A stretch of 11,336 nt of DNA from Candidatus Cloacimonadota bacterium (GTDB taxonomy: Bacteria > Cloacimonadota > Cloacimonadia > Cloacimonadales > TCS61): assembly GCA_030628755.1 (NCBI GenBank), contig DAOVQH010000044.1, forward strand, positions 1 through 11,336. Direction: 5' to 3'. Positions 1 through 6,500 of this stretch are shown here, in pieces. Position 1 is the stretch's first letter. Each line of letters begins with the position of its first letter. The notes beneath the pieces were generated by a model. The model was not told the DNA's origin and did not search any database. It worked only from the letters and a program-made list of their open reading frames with translations. The translations under genes were made by a program, and so were the position numbers.

Positions 1-431
1 AAGATGGTTTGGATGAGAATGATTGGAATGGTTGGAAACTTATGATGGAGAAACTTGGGAAAAAAATCCAGATTGTTGGTGACGACCTATTTGTAACGAA
101 TGTTGAGAGATTACAAAGAGGAGTTGATGAAAAATCAGCAAACTCCATTTTGATTAAGCTTAACCAAATCGGTACACTTTCTGAAACTTTAGATGCAATC
201 GAGCTCGCAAAAACTTCAGGATTCACATCGGTTATTTCTCATCGAAGTGGGGAAACCAGTGATTCATTTATTTCTGACCTGGCTGTTGCGGTTAATGCTG
301 GACAGATCAAGACCGGCTCCATTTGCCGCCAGGAGAGAATTACAAAATACAATCAACTTCTTAGAATAGAAGAACAACTTGGTAACACTGCCCGATTCTA
401 TGGAAAGGATGTTTTCTTTAACTTAAAATAA
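1..431 (+). CDS. eno: Enolase (phosphopyruvate hydratase), C-terminal part
   Basis: Enolase interconverts 2-phosphoglycerate and phosphoenolpyruvate in cytoplasmic glycolysis and gluconeogenesis. The frame is open from the window edge, so the gene is cut at its 5' end; about 142 residues remain of a family usually near 430. They cover the C-terminal part of the TIM barrel. Visible landmarks are VGDDLFVTN (metal-ligand Asp), the family signature ILIKLNQIGTLSET with the catalytic Lys at nt 156-158, SHRSGET at about nt 237-257 (His and Ser that contact substrate), and the later active-site Lys in AGQIKTGS. The protein ends naturally with TAA, with no sign of decay. The next gene, a lipoprotein, is 180 nt away and separated by two structured repeats, so co-transcription is doubtful. 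Identification is secure; only the missing N-terminus limits it. Confidence 0.97.
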   Translation, partial: DGLDENDWNGWKLMMEKLGKKIQIVGDDLFVTNVERLQRGVDEKSANSILIKLNQIGTLSETLDAIELAKTSGFTSVISHRSGETSDSFISDLAVAVNAGQIKTGSICRQERITKYNQLLRIEEQLGNTARFYGKDVFFNLK

Positions 432-487
432 GATATATTATGACCTTGCGCAAGCTTCAAGCCTTCGCAGGGCTTCATAAAAATATT

Positions 488-544
488 GTCTCCAAGCCCT
501 TTAGCCTATGAAACCTTTTAGTTTCATTGGGCCAGCTTGGAGAC
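488..544. repeat. 57-bp inverted-repeat (REP/MITE-like) element
   Basis: The outer arms GTCTCCAAGC (488-497) and GCTTGGAGAC (535-544) are a perfect 10-bp inverted repeat. Inside, ATGAAAC (508-514) pairs with GTTTCAT (521-527) around a 6-nt loop, and CC/GG (505-506/529-530) extends that inner stem. No T-run follows, so a Rho-independent terminator is unlikely. A weaker hairpin, AAGCC/GGCTT, lies just upstream at 459-475. The layout suggests a small non-coding palindromic repeat between enolase and the lipoprotein. Whether it is repeated elsewhere in the genome cannot be seen here. Confidence 0.6.
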
Positions 545-556
545 AGAGTTGTTATC

Positions 557-588
557 CGTTCCCATCCGTCAGCTGCCGGATAGGAACG
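557..588. repeat. GC-rich hairpin upstream of the lipoprotein gene
   Basis: CGTTCC (557-562) pairs with GGAACG (583-588), and ATCCG (564-568) with CGGAT (577-581), separated by one C/A mismatch; the loop is TCAGCTGC. The hairpin ends about 16 nt before the ribosome binding site of the lipoprotein gene, so it would lie in that gene's 5' leader if transcribed. Its 12-nt core CAGCTGCCGGAT recurs exactly at 7999-8010 in another hairpin, which points to a dispersed palindromic repeat rather than a gene-specific regulator. Confidence 0.55.
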
Positions 589-611
589 AGAAATGCAATC
601 ACGGAGGTAAC

Positions 612-1235
612 ATGAAAAATCTTATCATATTTCTTCTGACTATATCAGTTATTGCAGGCTGTTCAACAGAAGGAGATATTAAGATAATCAATCGAACAAA
701 TCATTATCTCTATTTCACGATAGAAGGAAGTGATTATATCCTCGAAGGTTCTGAAAACACTAATCCCAACATTACAATTGATGTTGATACTGGTAAAAGA
801 TTCCTTTTTTTTGGTGAAGGTGAAACACAGGTTGATATGTTTATGGAAGGTGAGACTTTTATGATGCAGGAAGCAGACAGTTATGGGAATCCTACAGGTT
901 ATTATTATACAGAAACTACTTTAACCGTTAAATCTAATGAAACATTGAAAATCTATTGCGACCCTACTCACGCAGGTGTGAAACTGATTAATAATTCTCT
1001 GGTTGATGTGGTTGAATTCTGTTATTATACCGATGACAACGATTCTCTGGTATTGATTATTGATTACCTTGTTGTTCCTGGCGATTCAGCCTGGAGCAGG
1101 TTAAAAGCAAGCACAGCACTGGATTCGATTATCTATTCTTTCATAATTGAATATGAGACCGGTGATATTGACAGCAGTTATGTGGATATTGATAACCTTG
1201 TTGTTGATGAACAATTCCCGATAGAGTTACCGTAA
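612..1235 (+). CDS. Putative lipoprotein of unknown function
   Basis: This encodes a 207-aa protein with a lipoprotein signal peptide: Lys3, a hydrophobic stretch, then the lipobox VIAGC with the lipidated Cys at residue 17, followed by Ser. It should be exported and anchored to a membrane, perhaps the outer one. The start at 612 is chosen over an in-frame ATG at 537 because GGAGG (604-608) sits just upstream and because only this start puts the signal sequence at the N-terminus; the 537 start would run through a hairpin repeat. The mature part is acidic, rich in Thr, Tyr and beta-branched residues, and looks all-beta. Two similar segments, IKIINRTNHYLYFTIEG (about residues 22-38) and VKLINNSLVDVVEF (about 120-133), suggest two related beta-sandwich domains. 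I do not recognise a family. No catalytic motif is evident. Confidence 0.8.
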   Translation: MKNLIIFLLTISVIAGCSTEGDIKIINRTNHYLYFTIEGSDYILEGSENTNPNITIDVDTGKRFLFFGEGETQVDMFMEGETFMMQEADSYGNPTGYYYTETTLTVKSNETLKIYCDPTHAGVKLINNSLVDVVEFCYYTDDNDSLVLIIDYLVVPGDSAWSRLKASTALDSIIYSFIIEYETGDIDSSYVDIDNLVVDEQFPIELP

Positions 1236-1259
1236 TAAAGTTTAAGGGTACAAACATAA

Positions 1260-1276
1260 GGTGCACGTTGTGCACC
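1260..1276. repeat. Perfect 7-bp hairpin with 3-nt loop
   Basis: GGTGCAC (1260-1266) and GTGCACC (1270-1276) form a perfect stem around GTT, 24 nt after the lipoprotein stop codon. The following sequence is AT-rich but has no clear U-tract, so it is at best a weak terminator for the lipoprotein gene. It may equally be a small dispersed palindrome or an operator. The rest of the 1236-1476 gap is AT-rich, with a second inverted repeat AATTTTG/CAAAATT (1394-1400/1405-1411). Confidence 0.5.
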
Positions 1277-1322
1277 GAATATATTAAGATTTATTAAAGA
1301 CATTTTTATATTTTAAAAACAT

Positions 1323-1352
1323 TTGACAATATTTAATGAGTAAAGTTATAAG
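1323..1352 (+). promoter_or_regulatory. Candidate sigma-70-type promoter
   Basis: TTGACA (1323-1328) matches the -35 consensus exactly, and TATAAG (1347-1352) lies 18 nt downstream as a possible -10, about 125 nt before the ATG of the orphan sorting-domain ORF. A second TTGACA at 1415-1420 has no good -10 partner. The background is very AT-rich, so chance matches are likely. It is the best promoter candidate for the genes starting at 1477 and 1823. Confidence 0.35.
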
Positions 1353-1593
1353 AGTATTGTCTCTAATAAAATTGAATGCATTACAGTAATTATAATTTTG
1401 GACACAAAATTTGTTTGACATTTATGTGAGTTGAGGAAAACTACAAAGATAACATCAATGAAATAAGGAGGAAACCATGAGAAATAAAACGATAGTTTTA
1501 ATCTTTAATGAAATAACTTCTATCCCGGGAATTACTTTCAATGCGTATCCTAGTCCATTTAATCCGACAATTACTTTTTCTGTTAAATTTACC

Positions 1594-1620
1594 GCTGAGT
1601 TCGCAAAGGACGCAGAGACT
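1594..1620 (+). repeat. Three 9-bp units inside the orphan sorting domain
   Basis: The units GCTGAGTTC, GCAAAGGAC and GCAGAGACT follow one another with a 9-bp period and encode AEF-AKD-AET. The same position in the neighbouring FG-GAP protein gene (3215-3241) has ACAGAGTTC, ACGGAGAGC and ACGGAGATT. Both occupy the segment between strands of the sorting domain, where related domains usually have a variable loop. This looks like an embedded simple repeat kept in frame. Confidence 0.5.
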
Positions 1621-1622
1621 TG

Positions 1623-1636
1623 TCCGCCGTGGCGGA
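1623..1636. repeat. GC-rich palindrome in an in-frame 18-nt insertion
   Basis: TCCGCC (1623-1628) and GGCGGA (1631-1636) form a near-perfect palindrome. Compared with the paralogous domain at 3236-3244 (GAG ATT CAA), this copy has six extra codons, TCPPWR, between GAG and ATT (1618-1635); the palindrome covers most of them. The insertion is a multiple of three, so the frame survives. Its GC content stands out from the AT-rich surroundings. It resembles, by analogy only, palindromic elements that insert into coding regions in Rickettsia. Confidence 0.55.
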
Positions 1637-1675
1637 TTCAAATCTTTAATGTTAAAGGACAGAAAGTTGAGACTT

Positions 1676-1726
1676 TGGAGTGCATTAACCGTGTTAATGC
1701 AAAAACAACGCGGTTGTTTTACCCCA
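1676..1726. repeat. Cloverleaf palindromic element, copy 1
   Basis: This compact 51-bp element has three stems. The closing stem is TGGAGT (1676-1681) with ACCCCA (1721-1726), one mismatch. Hairpin 2 is GCATTAAC/GTTAATGC (1682-1689/1693-1700), a perfect 8 bp with loop CGT. Hairpin 3 is AAAACAAC/GTTGTTTT (1702-1709/1713-1720), a perfect 8 bp with loop GCG. Copy 2 at 3422-3505 has the same architecture, and similarity continues into a short tail (AACAAG then an A-run) to about 1739. It is too short and lacks the conserved bases for a tRNA. Here it interrupts the sorting-domain reading frame immediately after KGQKVETL. Confidence 0.7.
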
Positions 1727-1794
1727 AAACAAGGAAAAAGGAGAAAAAGCTTGACCTTAAAAACATTAGTAAATGATTTTTGAAAGTGTTTTTA

Positions 1795-1809
1795 AGAACA
1801 ATTTGTTCT
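1795..1809. promoter_or_regulatory. Hairpin just upstream of the FG-GAP gene RBS
   Basis: AGAACA (1795-1800) and TGTTCT (1804-1809) form a perfect inverted repeat around ATT, ending one base before the AAGGAGG of the next gene. It could be an operator or a leader hairpin next to the ribosome binding site. With only 6 bp in AT-rich DNA it may also be chance. Confidence 0.35.
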
Positions 1810-1822
1810 GAAGGAGGAAATG

Positions 1823-3418
1823 ATGAAATTTCTAATTTCAAATTTCAAATATCTAATTCTGTCACTATTGATTATTAATTCTTCATTATTAATTACCCAA
1901 AACAACTTAGAACAACTCGCCTACCTTGAGGGAGAAAATGAAGATGACCGTTTCGGAAAATTCATCACATCACTCGATTTTAACGGAGACGGCTATGATG
2001 ACCTTGTCGTAATTGCCAGAGCTTGGGGACAATGGCGTGGTAAATTGTATTGCTATTTGGGTGGAGAAGTATTTGATACTGAACCAGATTTTACCATTTC
2101 CGGAAATCTTGATTCGTATGTAAAATCACAAGTTACGAATTTAGGTGATCTTAACAATGACGGTTACGAAGATCTGGGGATGGAGAGAGAAACCGCAGAC
2201 AATTTTCTTATCCAAATATTATATGGTAATACTGAACTTGATTCAATTCCCGATTTTGAGCTATCCGTTTCTAAAGAAGATTATGCTGGTGTTGACATTA
2301 GAGCATTAGGAGATATTAACAATGATGGTTATGATGATACTGGTATTGTTAAATCACGGTATTATTCTATACAAGAAAATTTTCCTTTTGAGTTTTATTT
2401 ATGCTTTGGTAATCAGGATGATTTGACTGTTGAATACTTTGGTGAATGGGGTGATGGTTTTGGACCTAGTGGATTCAGCGGAATTGGTGATGTAAACAAT
2501 GATGGATATGATGATTTTTGTATTGGTTATAGCTATGAAATTGAAGAAGAACGACGCTATACAAATACATTATACTACGGTTCAGAAACTATCGAACCTG
2601 AACCTGATTTGATTCTCTGGGATTTAGAAAATACAAATATGACTCTCGGTTTGCCGGCAGGAGATTTAAATGCTGACGGTTATGATGATTTTGCAGGACA
2701 TCTAACGACAACAGTTGATTACAATATTCGTCTTTGGTACGGTCAAGAAATTGTAACACAGACTCCAGATCTTTTGCTTAATTATGGTTATGGTGGTGGT
2801 GGAGCAGATTATGCATTTGATTTTGGAGATGTTAATAATGATGGCTATAGTGATATAGCAATCGGATCACCTGGTGCCGGTTTAAATGGTAAAGCCTATT
2901 TATATCTCGGTGGTGAGAATCCTAATAATACTTATGATTATGAATTTGAAGAACCACCCGGTGTTAACCACGATTATGGAACCGCGGTTACAGTCGGCAG
3001 ATTCGATGGAGATGAATATGATGATATCGCAATTTCGGGACCGATGGACGGAAGTGGACAGAATCACGGTTATATTCACATTTTTGCCGGCAATGGGGAA
3101 TTGGTAGATCTGGTAGATGCGGAGGATGAAGAAATACCGCTGGTGAGCAATGTTGTATTTAATGCTTATCCCAATCCTTTTAATCCGTCAATTACTTTTT
3201 CTGTAAAATTTACCACAGAGTTCACGGAGAGCACGGAGATTCAAATATTTAATATCAAAGGGCAGAAGATTGAAACATTGAATATTGAAAATTTAATATT
3301 GAATAATGAAATAGAATGGAAGGCCGAAGACCACGCTTCCGGCATCTATTTCTGTAAACTTGTTAATGTCGAGACGGGTAGTATCCTGTCTGTAAAGAAA
3401 GTAACATTGTTGAAGTGA
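1823..3418 (+). CDS. Secreted FG-GAP/VCBS repeat protein with T9SS sorting domain
   Basis: This is a 531-aa exported protein. It has an N-terminal signal-like segment (KFLISNFKYLILSLLIINSSLLI), then about seven FG-GAP (integrin-alpha-like) repeats marked by calcium-binding loops of the form DxNxDGYDD at nt about 1976, 2147, 2312, 2489, 2663, 2827 and a weaker one near 3001. Seven such repeats imply one complete beta-propeller. The C-terminal T9SS domain starts at about nt 3150 (FNAYPNPFNP, IFNIKGQKIETL, SGIYFCKL, VKKVTLLK), so the protein is predicted to cross the outer membrane by type IX secretion and be attached or released. ATG 1823 is preferred to 1820 because AAGGAGG (1811-1817) lies 5 nt from it. 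The binding partner is unknown; FG-GAP propellers commonly bind proteins or glycans. No enzyme motif is seen. The sorting domain contains a 9-bp tandem repeat. Confidence 0.9.
   Translation: MKFLISNFKYLILSLLIINSSLLITQNNLEQLAYLEGENEDDRFGKFITSLDFNGDGYDDLVVIARAWGQWRGKLYCYLGGEVFDTEPDFTISGNLDSYVKSQVTNLGDLNNDGYEDLGMERETADNFLIQILYGNTELDSIPDFELSVSKEDYAGVDIRALGDINNDGYDDTGIVKSRYYSIQENFPFEFYLCFGNQDDLTVEYFGEWGDGFGPSGFSGIGDVNNDGYDDFCIGYSYEIEEERRYTNTLYYGSETIEPEPDLILWDLENTNMTLGLPAGDLNADGYDDFAGHLTTTVDYNIRLWYGQEIVTQTPDLLLNYGYGGGGADYAFDFGDVNNDGYSDIAIGSPGAGLNGKAYLYLGGENPNNTYDYEFEEPPGVNHDYGTAVTVGRFDGDEYDDIAISGPMDGSGQNHGYIHIFAGNGELVDLVDAEDEEIPLVSNVVFNAYPNPFNPSITFSVKFTTEFTESTEIQIFNIKGQKIETLNIENLILNNEIEWKAEDHASGIYFCKLVNVETGSILSVKKVTLLK
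3215..3241 (+). repeat. Three 9-bp units in the FG-GAP protein's sorting domain
   Basis: ACAGAGTTC, ACGGAGAGC and ACGGAGATT follow in register with the codons and encode TEF-TES-TEI. The equivalent site in the orphan domain at 1594-1620 has diverged units of the same period. From general memory, short CACAGAG/CACGGAG-type repeats occur dispersed in many bacterial genomes; that link is not tested here. Confidence 0.45.
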
Positions 3419-3421
3419 ATT

Positions 3422-3505
3422 TGGAGTGCAATAACCGTGTTATTGCATAAAACAACAATCTGAATATTCTTGAGAATTTTCAGAATAAACGGTTGTTTTA
3501 CTCCA
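3422..3505. repeat. Cloverleaf palindromic element, copy 2
   Basis: The architecture matches copy 1. The closing stem TGGAGT/ACTCCA (3422-3427/3500-3505) is perfect. Hairpin 2, GCAATAAC/GTTATTGC (3428-3435/3439-3446), has the same CGT loop. Hairpin 3 arms are AAAACAAC/GTTGTTTT (3449-3456/3492-3499). Within arm 3 there is an extra hairpin, CTGAA-T-ATTCT/AGAAT-T-TTCAG (3460-3470/3473-3483). Relative to copy 1, hairpin 2 changes T to A on one side and A to T on the other, preserving pairing. It lies 3 nt past the stop codon of the FG-GAP gene and 60 nt before the next start. Confidence 0.72.
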
Positions 3506-3522
3506 CAACAAGAAAAGCAAAT

Positions 3523-3546
3523 CCGGCTTTGCGTAGGCTACGCCGG
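3523..3546. repeat. GC-rich palindrome before the 1469-aa gene
   Basis: CCGGC (3523-3527) pairs with GCCGG (3542-3546), and the interior contains GTAG/CTAC (3533-3536/3538-3541). It directly abuts the end of cloverleaf copy 2 and precedes the GGGAGG ribosome binding site (3554-3559) of the next gene. The GC content contrasts with the AT-rich flanks, as in the palindromes at 557-588, 1623-1636 and 7995-8008. No T-run follows, so it is not a standard terminator. Confidence 0.45.
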
Positions 3547-3564
3547 GACTAGCGGGAGGAAAAA

Positions 3565-6500
3565 ATGTTTAGAAAAGTATTATTAACTTTAGCAGCAATA
3601 CTGCTTGTTTCTCGTGTATTTGGATTATATTCCGATAATTATATTCTCGGAGCTTATACTTATTTGAGGTCATATACATCCCATGCAGATGTTTGTATGG
3701 ATTACCTTACGGAAGCAAATTATAATTGTCATGTTTGTACTAATTCTATGCAGGATAATAGCCTGCTTGCGCAGCAATCAAATGAAAGACAATTAGATAT
3801 GATACTAAATGATTATTATTGGGACGATGATTCGGAAACTTATGGAGTTTATGAACTGACAAAAGCAAGTAACTATATCTACGAAGCGGAATATTCGGAG
3901 ATTGGAGAAATTATTGCTCCGGAACCGTGCCCTTCAATGTATCATTACAGGATTACAAGACCGGATGGTGTTGGTGATTTTCAATTCTCCCAATATGATA
4001 TAAATGTAGGAAACTCGTCACACGATAATTATTGGAAATGCGAGGTAAACGACAATTCATATCCGAGTTTTGCCGCAGATACACTTTACTGGAAGTGGCT
4101 TAAATTTGGAGAAAATTATTCTTTAAGCAAGCAAATTATTACTGTAAGGCAAGATACACTATTCTTCGAATTTACTATGAAAATAGATAATCCTCTTCCG
4201 GATGATCCAACGGAAATATGCTGTGCTAATGTATATGTATTGAATGATGCTGCTGAAAAGGTGTATTTACCCATACATAGTTATGAACCAGATTTATATC
4301 CTGATAAGGATTTAACAGTAGGTGATTTTTATCGTGAACCACAGCCACCTTATACCATATTTACATTTTACACACCCAAAGACGAGATACCTGCAGAAGC
4401 GGTTGTTCAGGATCATTACGAGCATAAATTATTAAACCTCAATTTTGAGGTTTACTGGCATAACAATGAAGATTTATATATAGATTATTTCAGGTTCTAT
4501 GATGATATTTACAAGAAATTGGATAATGGGGATTACGATGATATGATAGTATCCAGATTTGATGATTTGAATGTTCCAAATTTAAAATACCTCTACTCCA
4601 AAGATGAGCCTTGTGGCCCGCAATATGATCCTTATCGGTTAGTCAATAATGCTTTAGATAATAATATTGATTTGATGACAACATTATTTAGATATTGTTT
4701 CTGGTCTGGAGGAGGATATGATTATACGGATCATACTTATAATCATCATGAGCTGTTTAATACTGTTTCAGAACCTGATAATATTATGATTAATCATTAT
4801 CACTGTGCTCCTAATACAAAATGGAACGAGGTTACAAGTAATTTTCCTTTTATCGGACATAATCAAAACCGGATTGATAGATTGCTTAACTGGTATAATA
4901 ATGTAAGAGAAATTGCAGAAGATGCACAAATTCCTTTCTTCACAGTGCCACAGACTTATGGTCGCTATTATTTGGAACCCTATAGTGGTGATGAACATTG
5001 GCGTGTTCTGCTTCCACCTTCAAAAATGCTAAAATGCCTGCAATTTCTACCTTTGTGCTATGATGCAGATGGAATAATTAATTACAAATTTGTTTCGAGT
5101 TATCACTATTATCAAAGTGGAAACGAGCTAGACTTTTCTGAACCACTTGGTATAGAAGGTGAAATTGATGATTCCCGTAATGATTTTTATAGTTTTGGAC
5201 TAATTAACAGAGAAGGTAATGTATACAATGGAACTCCATATAAAACTGATCATTATTATGCGATTCAAGAAGCAAATCTGGAAATAGAAACTATAGGCAC
5301 AATAATTAAAGATTTAGAATGGCAAGGTGCAGGAACTATTGAGACAGAAAATACTCTAACAGAATTTGATGTGGCTCTCGCTGATGATCTAAATTCCATA
5401 ACAATAGAAGATGATAATTCGTATTATTCTGGTTATGTAGAATGTGCTGTATATAAAGATAGTGTAAATAATAATTACTTTATGTTAGTAAACCGGAGAA
5501 CAAATTTTAGTTTACCTGAATATACTAATGAAAATGGCTATATATATCAAATTCCGATTGATGTTGATTCTGCTTTTGAAGTTGCTGATGATCAGGTTGT
5601 AATATTTGAATTCAATCAGGTTCCAGATAATTATGTTCTTATCGATCAATACTCAGGTGGTATTTATGAAATTATTGAATGCATATCCGAAATCCAAATA
5701 GGACCAGGAGACGGAATGCTACTGAAATTATGCCAGTTACCGATACCTGAAGAAATTACAGGTCTTATTATTGTTTCAGACTGTTATATTCCTTACAATG
5801 TTATAATTCTAAATGGCGGAATATTGTATGTTGGTGATAATGTAGAATTCGGACCTTATGCTAAGTTATATGTTTCTAGTGGTGGTTTATTGATAATGGA
5901 AGGTAATATTCAATTCGGTAATAATTCACAGATTATCAATCATTATGGAGAATTATATATTGCTCCATATGCTTCATTACCGACCTGTTTATCTGCAAAA
6001 CATAATAAATGGAAAGGAATTAGGTGTAAAGAAGGTAGTATGACCTGGGTTCAGAACAACGCTTTTATTAAGAATGCTGTATTTGGAATTGAAGGTTATG
6101 ACTGTGAAGTCCATATAGTGAATAGTACGATTGAAAATTGTGATTATGGTATAAGCATGCAGAGTAGTATATTTACGCCTGGTGCATGTCATTTGGAATT
6201 TATATCAAGTACTGTTATCGTACCACCGGATCCGGATGCTGTTGGTATATCTTTATTCAATTCTGGCTATGATCATAACTTTTTGATCACAGGCACAGAA
6301 AATGAAGAATCAGAAATTATTGGAACTGATAAAATCGGAACTGGTATTTTTCTTTTCACTCAAGGTGAAGGTCAAAATAGCAGTTTTTTATGTGAAAACA
6401 CTTTGTTTAGTGATCTCGAGACAGGTATTTCTCATAATCCTTATTGCGGAACCGACCATGAGATAATGAACTGCAAATTTGAAAATTGCGATACAGGTAT

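Larger units (their letters stand above)
1477..1776 (+). pseudogene. Orphan T9SS C-terminal sorting domain (gene remnant)
   Basis: This 99-codon ORF has a strong ribosome binding site (AAGGAGG before ATG 1477). After about 20 residues it runs straight into a T9SS sorting domain: FNAYPSPFNPTITFSV, then IQIFNVKGQKVETL. It closely matches the end of the next gene (FNAYPNPFNPSITFSV, IQIFNIKGQKIETL). It has no proper signal peptide (MRNKTIVLIF is a possible truncated start), no cargo domain, and lacks the distal half of the sorting domain (SGIYF, VKKVTLLK). The frame then reads through a cloverleaf repeat into a basic, low-complexity tail. An 18-nt insertion carrying a palindrome adds TCPPWR in the domain. 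I infer a remnant formed by internal deletion plus repeat insertion. A short expressed peptide cannot be excluded given the intact start signals. Confidence 0.6.

Noticed and set aside
537..611. N-terminal extension of the lipoprotein from ATG 537
   Set aside because: The added 25 residues are encoded by hairpin repeats, there is no RBS, and the extension would bury the lipoprotein signal peptide; ATG 612 has GGAGG and a proper signal.
1676..1726. tRNA-like cloverleaf
   Set aside because: At 51 bp it is too short, has only two internal hairpins with 3-nt loops, no T-loop consensus, no anticodon loop of seven and no acceptor of seven pairs.
1541..1783. Overlapping 80-codon ORF in another frame
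   Set aside because: The recognisable sorting-domain sequence is in the 1477 frame; this is its shadow.
3215..3241. CRISPR or minisatellite array
   Set aside because: Only three diverged 9-bp units inside a coding frame, with no spacers.
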